Position numbers and translations under genes: made by a program. Shown here in pieces: positions 11,001 through 19,502 of a stretch of 64,000 nucleotides of DNA. How positions within the stretch are numbered: the stretch's first letter is position 1; each line of letters starts with the position of its first letter. The stretch covers positions 1-64,000 of the forward strand of contig NZ_RBII01000001.1 in the NCBI RefSeq assembly GCF_003634015.1, given 5' to 3'. The notes under the pieces are model-generated. The model was not told the DNA's origin, made no database searches, and saw only the letters and a program-made list of their open reading frames with translations. Source of the DNA: Litorimonas taeanensis (lineage in GTDB: Bacteria; Pseudomonadota; Alphaproteobacteria; Caulobacterales; Maricaulaceae).

Positions 11001-12201
11001 GAAAGATGGCGCGAAGGTTTCTCGCGGTGATCGTCTTGCGGAATGGGATCCATATGCGACTCCAATTCTGACAGAAGTTGAAGGGACTGTACGTCTCTTG
11101 GACATCGTTGATGGTGTGTCTGCCAAAGAAGAGACGGATGAAGAAACAGGTATTTCTTCAAAAGTTATCATCGACTGGCGTGCTTCTTCTAAATCAGGTG
11201 ATATTCAACCTGTTGCGGTTATCGAAGACGAAAATGGCGAGCCTATCAAACTGCCAAATGGTAATATCGCTCGTTACATGCTTGCGGTTGGCGCGATCCT
11301 TTCTGTACAAGATGGGGCAAAGGTCAAACCGGGCGCAATTCTTGCTCGTATCGCCAAAGGCGGTGCAACGCAGCGTGACATTACGGGTGGTCTGCCACGT
11401 GTTGCGGAACTCTTCGAAGCGCGCCGTCCGAAAGACGATGCGGTTATTGCTGACATTGATGGTAAAATTGAATTTACGCGTGATTATAAAAACAAGCGTA
11501 AGATTCAAATCACGCCAGATAATGAAGATCTAGAGCCGTCAAGCTTCTTGATTGCCAAAGGTAAGCATATGCTTGTGGCTGATGGTGACCGTGTGAAGAA
11601 GGGTGACTACCTTATTGATGGTAACCCTGCGCCGCATGATATTTTGGGCATTATGGGTGTTGAAGCTCTGGCCGAATATCTTGTCGATGAAGTCCAAGGC
11701 GTTTACCGTTTGCAGGGCGTTCCGATTAACGACAAACATATCGAAGTTATCGTACGTCAAATGCTGCAAAAGGTTGAAGTGACTAATCCTGGTGACACAA
11801 CGCTTCTTCGTAATGAGCAAATGGACAAAGTTGAGTTTAACAAAGTCAATGCAGCTCTGTTAGAACGCGATAAAAAGGCGACACCAGCAGAAGCGACACC
11901 TGTCCTTCTGGGTATCACCAAAGCGTCCTTGCAGACACGTTCCTTTATCTCTGCTGCGTCTTTCCAAGAGACAACACGCGTTCTGACCGAAGCGTCAGTC
12001 CAAGGTAAGGAAGACATGCTCGAAGGTCTGAAAGAAAACGTCATTGTGGGTCGTTTGATCCCAGCGGGTACAGGCGGAAATCTCCGTAAGTACCAAAAGC
12101 TGGCGAATGATCGTGATGAGAAATTCTTGGCTGATAAAGCTGCTGCTGCGCCGCAACTCGAAGAATTCCCAACGGAAATCGAAGAAGGTGTCGCTGAATA
12201 A
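8026..12201 (+). CDS. rpoC: DNA-directed RNA polymerase subunit beta'
   Basis: Beta' carries the catalytic magnesium site of RNA polymerase. The 1391-residue product is full length. The first zinc site has cysteines at 71, 73, 86 and 89 ([20 protein letters not shown]); the catalytic NADFDGD is at residues 460-466; the second zinc site includes C877, C884 and C887 ([14 protein letters not shown]). The trigger-loop area contains [24 protein letters not shown] lies nine bases before the ATG. The gene closes the ribosomal/polymerase unit and is followed by a strong intrinsic terminator. Confidence 0.98.
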   Translation: MNQEVMNIFNPAQEGPTFDRIRISLASPEKILSWSFGEIRKPETINYRTFKPEKDGLFCARIFGPVKDYECLCGKYKRMKYKGVVCEKCGVEVTVTRVRRERMGHIELAAPVAHIWFLKSLPSRISTMLNMTLKEVERVLYFESYVVTEPGLTSLTERQILSEEEFIDAQAEFGEDSFTAGIGAEAVRDMLINLDLEAEVERTRFDMTETGSELKLKKYSKRLKLLEAFIQSGNRPEWMIMTVVPVIPPELRPLVPLDGGRFATSDLNDLYRRVINRNNRLKRLIELRAPDIIIRNEKRMLQESVDALFDNGRRGRVITGANKRPLKSMSDMLKGKQGRFRQNLLGKRVDYSGRSVIVVGPELKLHECGLPKKMALELFKPFIYARLDAKGLSGTVKQSKKLVEKERPEVWDILDEVIREHPVLLNRAPTLHRLGIQAFEPKLTEGKAIRLHPLVCAAFNADFDGDQMAVHVPLSIEAQLEARVLMMSTNNILSPANGKPIIVPSQDIVLGLYYMSLMRDGEKGEGMMFANIEEVEAALDNGHVSIHSKIKGRFPVTAEDGTISYEVAETCPGRLKLAEFLPKHPLIPYSVINKTLTKKEIGKLIDTVYRHGGQKATVIFADKMMGLGFREAAKAGISFGKDDMVIPDTKYTLVNETQDLVSDFEQQYADGLITKGEKYNKVVDAWSKCTDKVADAMMGEAARERKVINSIFMMADSGARGSKNQMKQLAGMRGLMAKPSGEIIETPITANFKEGLSVLDYFNSTHGARKGLADTALKTANSGYLTRRLVDVAQDCIVTEQDCGTEQGIELKPVVDSGEVVVSLGERTLGRTLAEDIQDPRTGDLLYPANTYVDEDIAAEIDASGLQELRVRSPLTCETVTGICATCYGRDLARGTKVNMGEAVGVIAAQSIGEPGTQLTMRTFHIGGTASVSDKSVIESSNEGTIQYNSEDVIAAGKTYIAKARKLEFSIVNKDGKELEMHKVDYGTRLTLKDGAKVSRGDRLAEWDPYATPILTEVEGTVRLLDIVDGVSAKEETDEETGISSKVIIDWRASSKSGDIQPVAVIEDENGEPIKLPNGNIARYMLAVGAILSVQDGAKVKPGAILARIAKGGATQRDITGGLPRVAELFEARRPKDDAVIADIDGKIEFTRDYKNKRKIQITPDNEDLEPSSFLIAKGKHMLVADGDRVKKGDYLIDGNPAPHDILGIMGVEALAEYLVDEVQGVYRLQGVPINDKHIEVIVRQMLQKVEVTNPGDTTLLRNEQMDKVEFNKVNAALLERDKKATPAEATPVLLGITKASLQTRSFISAASFQETTRVLTEASVQGKEDMLEGLKENVIVGRLIPAGTGGNLRKYQKLANDRDEKFLADKAAAAPQLEEFPTEIEEGVAE

Positions 12202-12220
12202 GCGCGAAAAAATATTTAAT

Positions 12221-12256
12221 AAAGCCGCTCTCAGAAATGAGGGCGGCTTTTTTGTT
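12221..12256 (+). terminator. Intrinsic terminator of the rpoBC unit
   Basis: A 13-bp stem with one G-U: AAAGCCGCTCTCA at 12221-12233 pairs with TGAGGGCGGCTTT at 12238-12250 around a GAAA loop. The stem runs directly into a T-rich tract (six T, G, then TT). It starts 20 nt after the rpoC stop and marks the end of the long tuf-to-rpoC cluster. Confidence 0.92.
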
Positions 12257-12410
12257 GTCAATTCAGAGCGGCGAGCAAAGCCTGTTCGTCAAATATATGA
12301 CCCTAGACACTAGGCCAATTTAACCAAAGGGTGAGTGTGCAAGGTAAAATAGAAACAGCTTCTGTCATTCACGACTCGCAAATTTAATCATTCGGGCTTA
12401 TCTCTATTCT

Positions 12411-14222
12411 ATGAAATTCGGTGAAGCATTTTTGGACGAGATCAAGGCGCGTGTTCGTCCATCTGATGTCGTCGGACGACATGTGAAACTGAAACGCCAA
12501 GGACGAGAATTTGCAGGCTTGTCTCCTTTTACCAGCGAAAAGACCCCCAGCTTTTTCGTTAATGACGAAAAAGGGTTCTATCATTGTTTTTCATCGGGCA
12601 AACATGGTGATGCTATTTCATTTTTGATGGAGGTTGAGGGGCTGAGCTTCCCAGAGGCTGTCGAAAAATTGGCGGACATGGCTGGCATTGAAATGCCAAA
12701 GGCAGATCCCCAAGCAGAAGCGCGCGCAGCCCGTAACAAAGAAACCATTTCGTGGATGGAACGGGCGCAAGAATTCTTTGAACGGTCCCTTTATCGCCAA
12801 GTCGGTGAAACGGCCCGTGATTACCTGACTAATCGTGGTCTATCAAAAACAGCGGCGCAATATTTTGGTATGGGATTTGCGCCTAATGATTTTTCAGCTT
12901 TGAAATCAGAATTGATACAGCAAGGGGCGAGTGAAAAGCAGCTTGTTGAAGCGGGGTTGATTATTGAATCTGATGACCGTTCCCGTGATAGCTGGGATAG
13001 GTTTCGCGACCGTATCATGTTTCCTATTCATGATAGCCGCGGACGTCTTGTCGCCTTTGGTGGCCGCGCCATGGATAAAGACGCCAAAGCGAAATACCTG
13101 AACTCACCTGAAACGCCTGTCTTTTCGAAAAGCAAACTTCTCTATAATTATCACCGCGCGCGTAAAGCCTTGTCCAACCCCAAAAATGGCTCGCGCGGGA
13201 TGATTGTCGCCGAAGGCTATATGGATGTTATCGCCCTGTCTCGCGCTGGGTTTGAACATGCTGTTGCGCCTATGGGGACAGCCTTGACCGAGGAGCAAAT
13301 TGACCTGTTGTGGCGCGCAGGGCCCGAACCCATATTATGTTTTGACGGCGATAAGGCAGGTCTCCGTGCGGCTTATCGATCAATTGAACGCGCCTTGCCG
13401 CTCTTAAAGCCAGGGCAGTCATTGCGGTTCGCGCTTTTGCCAGAAGGTAAGGATCCTGATGACTTGATACGGGCTGAAGGGCCACCTGCCATGAAGGCCG
13501 TGCTAGAATCCGCTATTCCGCTCATTGATATGTTGTGGCGGCGAGAGCAGGAAAAAGAACCGCTGCAAACACCTGAGCAGAAGGCTGGGCTGAAATCACG
13601 GCTCTATGCTGCTCTTGGCGAAATTGAGCATGAGGATGTGAAGGCGCTGTATAAGACTGAGCTGCTATCACGGTTTGACGCGGCTTATGGATGGCAAGCC
13701 AGTCGTAGAACGAACCGAAAGCAAGAGGCGAAAGCGGATAAGCTTTCTATGAAACGCGACGCCGCCGCCTTGGCCCGCAATCAACGTCGTGAAAGGGCTT
13801 TAATCGGGGCGATTTTACTGTTTCCAGAGCTTTTATTGCGGGTTGATGAGACGTTATTTGAGCTGCCGCTGTCAAATCCGGACTGTATGCGCTTACGGCG
13901 CAGTTTTTTGTCCTATTGGCGGGTCACAAAAGCAGTTGAAATTAGTGCACTTAACACCCATATATCAAATGAGGGACTAGAGGGGTTAAGTAAAGAGCTT
14001 CTCCGGGACCGTTTGTTAATAACAGCAGCCATGGGCGGGTCGACTTCGGATTTGGATACACGCACAGCACTCTGGCAAGAAGAGGCTAACGCTCTAATCG
14101 AGCAAAACCAAACCAGCGACGAAACACATGGAACACGCTTGCGAATGGCTGATACTATTCGCGAGGACAATTCGGAGGCGCTTCGGCGCTTAATGCGTGC
14201 GGCAAAGGCAGATCGTGATTGA
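12411..14222 (+). CDS. dnaG: DNA primase DnaG
   Basis: DnaG synthesises RNA primers for replication on DnaB-unwound template. The 603-residue product has the N-terminal CHC2-type domain, the catalytic core and TOPRIM fold (VAEGYMDV at 266-273 with E268; FDGDKAG at 311-317 with its acidic pair), and a C-terminal helicase-binding part. The zinc ribbon is degenerate. The expected ligand pattern C..H...C..C reads S38, T41, C59, S62 (GLSPFTSEKTPSF, then YHCFSSGKHGD), so three of four ligands are missing. I recall similar loss in other alphaproteobacterial DnaG. No good Shine-Dalgarno precedes the ATG. rpoD follows 114 nt downstream, the classic dnaG-rpoD pair. Confidence 0.96.
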   Translation: MKFGEAFLDEIKARVRPSDVVGRHVKLKRQGREFAGLSPFTSEKTPSFFVNDEKGFYHCFSSGKHGDAISFLMEVEGLSFPEAVEKLADMAGIEMPKADPQAEARAARNKETISWMERAQEFFERSLYRQVGETARDYLTNRGLSKTAAQYFGMGFAPNDFSALKSELIQQGASEKQLVEAGLIIESDDRSRDSWDRFRDRIMFPIHDSRGRLVAFGGRAMDKDAKAKYLNSPETPVFSKSKLLYNYHRARKALSNPKNGSRGMIVAEGYMDVIALSRAGFEHAVAPMGTALTEEQIDLLWRAGPEPILCFDGDKAGLRAAYRSIERALPLLKPGQSLRFALLPEGKDPDDLIRAEGPPAMKAVLESAIPLIDMLWRREQEKEPLQTPEQKAGLKSRLYAALGEIEHEDVKALYKTELLSRFDAAYGWQASRRTNRKQEAKADKLSMKRDAAALARNQRRERALIGAILLFPELLLRVDETLFELPLSNPDCMRLRRSFLSYWRVTKAVEISALNTHISNEGLEGLSKELLRDRLLITAAMGGSTSDLDTRTALWQEEANALIEQNQTSDETHGTRLRMADTIREDNSEALRRLMRAAKADRD

Positions 14223-14265
14223 CGATAGGCGTGCCGTAGGTGAAAAGATTCGCCGGACGTTATGG

Positions 14266-14280
14266 TTAACGTGCGGCTAA
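14266..14280 (+). promoter_or_regulatory. CtrA-like box upstream of rpoD
   Basis: TTAA at 14266-14269, seven bases, then CTAA at 14277-14280 matches the alphaproteobacterial CtrA consensus TTAA-N7-TTAA with one mismatch. It lies 57 nt before the rpoD start. A 15-base pattern with eight fixed positions occurs by chance, so this is only a candidate. Confidence 0.2.
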
Positions 14281-14336
14281 AACTATATTAAGGGATAGAC
14301 GCTAGTTATATCCTTTGACAACGGAAAGGTGCCTTT

Positions 14337-16385
14337 ATGGCCGGCACAGCCACCCCGACTAAAAAAGACGAATCTACAGACGTCGCAATTCCTGATAAAC
14401 CCGCCCCAATCGTTCCTGGCAAACGCCTCGATATGGATCATATCGATGTGAAACGGATGATTGCAAAGGCGAAGACGAATTCAGGTCTTTTGCCTATTGA
14501 TGAACTGCGTAAACATATCGATATGGACGGAATTTCCGCCGATGAAATAGAGGTCGTCTTGGCGGCACTCTCTGATCTTGGTATCTCTGTCTATGACGAT
14601 AAAGAAGAGCCGACAATCGGATCAAAAACACTGGCCCGTGCGCAGACGACGACGGTTAAAGGTGGGAACTCCAAAGACGAGCTTGACCGTACGGATGATC
14701 CTGTTCGTATGTATCTTCGCGAAATGGGCGTTGTTGAATTGCTTTCGCGCGAAGGCGAAATTGCCATTGCAAAACGGATTGAGGCTGGCCGCGACACGAT
14801 GATTAAAGGTTTGTGCGAAAGCGCACTGACCTTTGAAGCGATTATGATCTGGCGTGAAGAATTGGCCGAAGGCGAAATTCTTCTCCGTGATATTATTGAC
14901 CTTGATGGGACTTATAATCAGTCCATTGGTAATATTCAGGAAGACCGTTCTCAAGCGGCAGTACGTCGCGAGAAAATCGAAAAAGGTGAAATCGAAGCGA
15001 CAGAAGAAGATGACCTGTCACAACCCGTTCATCCGCCCCGAAATAAAATGCCAGAGCGGAATTACGCCCCTGGTGAGAAACAAATCGATGATGATGATGA
15101 AGATGAGGATGATAAAACAAACCTCTCTATGGCATCGATGGAAGCGGCGCTTCGCGATGGCATCATGGATAAGCTCGATCGCATCTCTGCTAATTTCGGG
15201 CGCTTCCAAAAACTTCAGGCCATGCTCATCAATGCGCGCCTTACGGGCAAGAAAATGCGCAAGCCACAGGCCGAAGAATATGATGCTCTGCAAGAAGAAA
15301 TCATTGAAGAGATTAAATCTCTACAGCTGAATAATGCGCGTATCGATGCTTTGATTGATCAGCTTTACACAATCAATAAGCGCTTTATTAGCCTTGAAGG
15401 TCGTCTCATGCGTTTGGCCGACGGGAATGGTGTACCTCGCCAAGAATTCCTACAGGCGTATTTGGGATCAGAATTGAACCCAAATTGGACAGAAGACATG
15501 TCTGGTAAATCCGAGGCGTGGGATCGTTTCTTGAAGCGTGAAAGCGTCGCTATTGAGAGGCTTCGCGCTGAAATTGGCGGCTTGGCCCAAGAGACAGGTG
15601 TGCCTGTTGATGAGTTCCGCCGTATTGTTCAGACCGTACAAAAAGGTGAACGTGAAGCCCGTCAGGCGAAAAAAGAAATGGTTGAAGCCAATCTTCGTCT
15701 CGTGATCTCAATTGCCAAAAAATATACAAATCGTGGCCTACAATTCCTCGATCTTATTCAAGAGGGTAATATCGGCCTGATGAAAGCGGTTGATAAATTT
15801 GAGTATCGCCGCGGTTATAAGTTCTCGACCTATGCGACGTGGTGGATTCGTCAGGCCATTACACGCTCTATCGCAGACCAAGCACGGACTATTCGTATTC
15901 CGGTGCATATGATTGAGACGATTAACAAAATTGTTCGAACTTCGCGTCAAATTTTGCACGAAATTGGAAGAGAACCAACGCCCGAAGAACTGGCTGCAAA
16001 GCTCTCTATGCCGCTCGAAAAAGTGCGCAAAGTGATGAAAATCGCCAAAGAACCTATTTCTCTGGAAACACCCATTGGTGACGAAGAAGATAGCCAATTG
16101 GGCGATTTCATCGAAGACAGCAACGCGATTTTGCCAATTGAGGCCGCAATTCAGTCTAACCTTCGTGAGACTACGACACGCGTCTTGGCGTCGCTGACGC
16201 CGCGCGAAGAACGGGTTTTACGGATGCGATTTGGTATCGGTATGAACACTGACCATACGCTCGAAGAAGTTGGTCAGCAGTTCTCTGTTACCCGTGAACG
16301 TATCCGTCAAATTGAAGCCAAAGCACTGCGAAAGCTGAAACACCCAAGCCGAAGCCGTAAACTGCGAAGCTTCCTAGACCAGTAA
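14337..16385 (+). CDS. rpoD: RNA polymerase primary sigma factor (sigma-70 family)
   Basis: RpoD directs RNA polymerase to housekeeping promoters. The 682-residue product shows region 1.1 in the first 110 residues, a long acidic nonconserved region (about residues 215-265, with a run of Asp/Glu near 245), region 2 from about residue 450 ([20 protein letters not shown]) with the -10 melting helix [10 protein letters not shown] near 499, region 3, and region 4.2 ([18 protein letters not shown]) near 652. AAAGG lies upstream of the ATG. It follows dnaG in the same direction, and a small secreted protein gene starts only 5 nt after its stop. Confidence 0.98.
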   Translation: MAGTATPTKKDESTDVAIPDKPAPIVPGKRLDMDHIDVKRMIAKAKTNSGLLPIDELRKHIDMDGISADEIEVVLAALSDLGISVYDDKEEPTIGSKTLARAQTTTVKGGNSKDELDRTDDPVRMYLREMGVVELLSREGEIAIAKRIEAGRDTMIKGLCESALTFEAIMIWREELAEGEILLRDIIDLDGTYNQSIGNIQEDRSQAAVRREKIEKGEIEATEEDDLSQPVHPPRNKMPERNYAPGEKQIDDDDEDEDDKTNLSMASMEAALRDGIMDKLDRISANFGRFQKLQAMLINARLTGKKMRKPQAEEYDALQEEIIEEIKSLQLNNARIDALIDQLYTINKRFISLEGRLMRLADGNGVPRQEFLQAYLGSELNPNWTEDMSGKSEAWDRFLKRESVAIERLRAEIGGLAQETGVPVDEFRRIVQTVQKGEREARQAKKEMVEANLRLVISIAKKYTNRGLQFLDLIQEGNIGLMKAVDKFEYRRGYKFSTYATWWIRQAITRSIADQARTIRIPVHMIETINKIVRTSRQILHEIGREPTPEELAAKLSMPLEKVRKVMKIAKEPISLETPIGDEEDSQLGDFIEDSNAILPIEAAIQSNLRETTTRVLASLTPREERVLRMRFGIGMNTDHTLEEVGQQFSVTRERIRQIEAKALRKLKHPSRSRKLRSFLDQ

Positions 16386-16390
16386 GAATT

Positions 16391-17209
16391 ATGGTCTGGC
16401 TGAGGAGATGTTTGTTTCTACCAGTTTTATTCAGCATGGGGTTGTCGCAACAGGCTCATGCTGAGAGGCTAACGAAACTGACGGTTCCCGTTAGCGGTTA
16501 TGGTGATGTCAATATAGAACCAGTGTCTATACAGCCCGGCGATGTTATCTTTGAACAGAAGATTGTTCCGACTGAGAATATTATACTCTCAGAGAATTCA
16601 GACATATTTGTTCGAAAGACGGGCAACACAAAAATTACTTTCACATCTGGTATGCGCTTATACTTGGTTGAAGATAAAAAAGGCCAAAAGGCTTTTTGCT
16701 CTTTAGAACCCACTTTTTTAGCCACCCCTAAAATTGGAAAACCGATTAAACTTCAATCCTGTCTCATGGATTCTGATAAAGACGGTCAGTTTGATAGAGT
16801 ATTTACAAGTGAGAAGGGGCAATTAGACTTGCCCAATATATTACAAAATATCCTGATTGAGCAGAAAAAGCCTTTCGACCCCATAAGATATGAACGCTCT
16901 GATTTAGATGGCTCAATAAACGCTTTGTCGAGACTTATATATAAACACAAAAAGAAAGATAAGCTGGTTTTTGAATTCCAAATTCAATCCGTTAAAGGCG
17001 AGTGGCTTCGTCTTGGTAGGGTTGAGAAAGTTATTGCGGGCGACTCGCAAGACTTAGTGGTTTTCGGTTCACGGTTGAAACTCACAAGCCTTCAAGATGA
17101 AAAAATCTCTATTGAGGTCTTAAGCGGTTTAGACAAGGCAAAGAGTTTTGCCTTAAGTATGAAAATGATTGCGTCAAAAAAAGACATTGATTTTAAGGCC
17201 AGAGAATAA
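16391..17209 (+). CDS. Secreted protein of unknown function
   Basis: I do not recognise the family. The 272-residue product has a Sec signal peptide (two Arg near the N-terminus, a hydrophobic stretch to about residue 20, then QAHA-E), so it is probably periplasmic. The rest is mostly hydrophilic and beta-rich with no obvious catalytic motif, and two Cys (about residues 103 and 120) could form a disulfide. An Asp-rich DSDKDGQFDRV (about 123-133) resembles a calcium-binding loop of the DxDxDG type. The ATG lies 5 nt past the rpoD stop, so it may be cotranscribed with rpoD. The region is a little more AT-rich than its neighbours. Confidence 0.7.
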   Translation: MVWLRRCLFLPVLFSMGLSQQAHAERLTKLTVPVSGYGDVNIEPVSIQPGDVIFEQKIVPTENIILSENSDIFVRKTGNTKITFTSGMRLYLVEDKKGQKAFCSLEPTFLATPKIGKPIKLQSCLMDSDKDGQFDRVFTSEKGQLDLPNILQNILIEQKKPFDPIRYERSDLDGSINALSRLIYKHKKKDKLVFEFQIQSVKGEWLRLGRVEKVIAGDSQDLVVFGSRLKLTSLQDEKISIEVLSGLDKAKSFALSMKMIASKKDIDFKARE

Positions 17210-17248
17210 GCTCTGACATAACCTCGGTACTACAAAGCGAACACGAAA

Positions 17249-18442
17249 ATGATAAACCTAAAACATTCTGCATTGTTGCTATTAGCTGTAAGTGCATCGG
17301 CATGCGTTGCAGAGTCAACACGCACGGCTTCTGAAATTCACGATCAAACCCTCACGCTTGATACACATATCGATATTCCGCTCACCTATATGACGGAAAT
17401 TAATCCTGCTGAGTTGACGGACTTACAAGTGGATTTGCCAAAGCTCGCCGAAGGAAAATTAGATAGCGGCTTTTGGATTGTATATACCCCACAGGGTGAC
17501 CTAACGGATGAAGGTTATGCGCAAGCCTCAGAAATTGCCGAAACGCGCATTGCCGCTATCACCGCTTTAACGCAAACGCACTCAAACAATTTCGAATTGG
17601 CCAAAACGGCAGCCGATGTTCGCCGGATTGTGGCCGCAGGTAAACATGCCGTATTGGTGGGTATGGAAAATGCCTATCCATTAGGGGAAAGCATTGAATC
17701 TATACCTTTCTGGGCAGAGAGAGGGGTGCGTTATGTCGGGCTTACCCATTTCGGGCACAACCAATTTGGTGATAGCTCGAACCCAAATAGCCAAAGAGAC
17801 CAAGGGCCAAAGTGGAATGGTCTGTCACCTCTTGGACAAGACCTCGTTCGCGCGCTTAATGATAATGGTATTATGGTTGATGTTTCCCACACAGGGAAAG
17901 CGACAATGATGCAGGCCGCGGATTTATCTCGGACGCCGATTATCGCTTCGCATAGTGGTGTGAAGGCAGTAGCCGATACGGAACGCAATCTAGATGATGA
18001 GCAGTTACTAAAGATTAAGGCCGTAAATGGAGTGGCCCAAATGGTCGCTTTAGGCGCCTATGTGAAGCTTCCAACAGCCGAACAAAAGGCGGCCAGAGAC
18101 GCGCTGGATAAAGAGTTTGGGGATCGCAGTTCTTGGGATCAAGCTAAACGTAATCTGTATGTCCTTCGCCGCGCTGAGATTACAGCGATGGCTCCAGAAG
18201 CTAATGTTTCGGATTTTGTGGATCATATTGACCACGCCGTTAAAGTCGCAGGTATTGACCATGTGGGCATTGCATCGGATTTTGATGGCGGCGGCGGTGT
18301 GGAAGGCTGGAGAGATGCCTCAGAAACTGAGAACGTCACTGCAGAGCTTGTTAGGCGCGGTTATTCTGAAGGCGATATTGCGAAGATTTGGGGTGAAAAC
18401 TTACTTCGCGTTATGGAGGCCGTAGAAGCTGACGCGAATTAA
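17249..18442 (+). CDS. Membrane dipeptidase (peptidase family M19), lipoprotein
   Basis: M19 enzymes are zinc dipeptidases that cleave dipeptides, often with D-amino acids, in the cell envelope. The 397-residue product begins with a lipoprotein signal (hydrophobic to residue 18, then SASAC), so it is probably lipid-anchored. Metal ligands are visible: H40 and D42 (DTHIDIP), E140 (GMENAYP), H214 (VDVSHTG) and H235 (ASHSG), with D344 in IASDFDGGGG. The length matches the family. It converges on the exchanger gene on the other strand with 10 nt between stops, and no terminator is visible there. Confidence 0.93.
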   Translation: MINLKHSALLLLAVSASACVAESTRTASEIHDQTLTLDTHIDIPLTYMTEINPAELTDLQVDLPKLAEGKLDSGFWIVYTPQGDLTDEGYAQASEIAETRIAAITALTQTHSNNFELAKTAADVRRIVAAGKHAVLVGMENAYPLGESIESIPFWAERGVRYVGLTHFGHNQFGDSSNPNSQRDQGPKWNGLSPLGQDLVRALNDNGIMVDVSHTGKATMMQAADLSRTPIIASHSGVKAVADTERNLDDEQLLKIKAVNGVAQMVALGAYVKLPTAEQKAARDALDKEFGDRSSWDQAKRNLYVLRRAEITAMAPEANVSDFVDHIDHAVKVAGIDHVGIASDFDGGGGVEGWRDASETENVTAELVRRGYSEGDIAKIWGENLLRVMEAVEADAN

Positions 18443-18452
18443 ATCGGCCAGC

Positions 18453-19388
18453 TTAAGCGCTATTTCTTAGAATGAGATAGGCTAAATAGCCAATATAAGC
18501 GCAAATTAAAACAAAGCCTTCTAAACGGGAAATACGTTTCCGGGTAAAGGCAAAGAGGAACATAAACAGGGTTGCGGCGATTAAGATAGCGCCGTCCCAA
18601 AGCGTAAATCCGCCTAAATCTTTCAGCGGGTAAACTATGCCTGTTATGCCGAGAACGGCAAAAACATTAAAGATGTTGGAGCCAATAATATTGCCAAAGG
18701 CAATGGCATTTTCTTTCTTAAAGCTCGCCATGATTGACGCAAAAAGCTCCGGTGCGGATGTGCCAACACCCACTATGGTAATTCCGATAATTGCTTCAGA
18801 GACACCAAAATCAGAGGCAATAGCCGTTGACCCTTTGATAAGAAAATCTGCTCCAAATACTAAGAGGGCAATGCCAATAAGGCTTAGAAACAAGGCTATG
18901 GGCATGGCCAGATTTTGAATGACCACATCGCCTTCTAATTCGTTTTTATCGGAGATAAATAATTGCGTCATGTAAACAATGAAAACTGCAAAAAGAACGA
19001 GGCCAAGCCAAATAGGTAAGACCCCGAAATAGATAATGAAAAAACAGGTCACCGAGGCCAGCATAACGAAAAAGAAGTCGAGCCCTAATCGATTGCGCGG
19101 TACCACGAGCGGGAAAATAAACGCGCTCACACCCAGTATAAGTAATAGATTGGCGATATCAGACCCCACAACGTTTCCAAGAGCAATCGCATCTTCGCCC
19201 TTTGCTGCAGCGCCGAAACTGGCGACGAATTCAGGTAAAGAGGTTCCGAAACCCACAAATGTCGCGCCAATTAGCGCTTTGGACAGACCCATTTTATTCG
19301 CGATTGCAACAGAACCTCGTACAATTAACTCGCCCCCGCCTACGAGGAGAAGGAAGCCTAATAGAATCCATAGAATGTTAATTATCAT
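18453..19388 (-). CDS. Calcium/sodium antiporter, CaCA family (YrbG-like)
   Basis: Inner-membrane exchanger of 311 residues with about ten hydrophobic segments. Both alpha-repeats of the CaCA superfamily are present: GFGTSLPEFVAS at 46-57 with GNVVGSDIANLL following, and GVGTSAPELFAS near 205 with GNIIGSNIFNV after it. These carry the acidic and polar residues that bind the transported cations. The family moves Ca2+ or other cations against Na+ or H+, and the exact substrate cannot be told from sequence. It reads in the same direction as the M16 protease gene upstream but is separated from it by a strong terminator. Confidence 0.93.
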   Translation of the reverse strand: MIINILWILLGFLLLVGGGELIVRGSVAIANKMGLSKALIGATFVGFGTSLPEFVASFGAAAKGEDAIALGNVVGSDIANLLLILGVSAFIFPLVVPRNRLGLDFFFVMLASVTCFFIIYFGVLPIWLGLVLFAVFIVYMTQLFISDKNELEGDVVIQNLAMPIALFLSLIGIALLVFGADFLIKGSTAIASDFGVSEAIIGITIVGVGTSAPELFASIMASFKKENAIAFGNIIGSNIFNVFAVLGITGIVYPLKDLGGFTLWDGAILIAATLFMFLFAFTRKRISRLEGFVLICAYIGYLAYLILRNSA

Positions 19389-19423
19389 TAGGGGAACTCA
19401 GTGTAACAGAGTGAAAGTGTCAT

Positions 19424-19454
19424 AAAAAATGGCTCTCACATTTTGTAAGAGCCA
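19424..19454 (-). terminator. Intrinsic terminator of the M16 protease gene
   Basis: Read on the minus strand, TGGCTCTTACA pairs with TGTGAGAGCCA (11 bp, one G-U) around an AAA loop and is followed by six T (the A-run at 19424-19429 on the plus strand). It begins 49 nt after the stop of the M16 gene. Confidence 0.9.
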
Positions 19455-19502
19455 AATCAATAGGGCCATCGACCCTATACAATTATATTTGAGGAACGTG
19501 CC

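Noticed and set aside
16391-17209. Secreted protein as an anti-sigma factor of RpoD
   Set aside because: It has a signal peptide and no cytoplasmic domain, so adjacency to rpoD alone does not support such a role.
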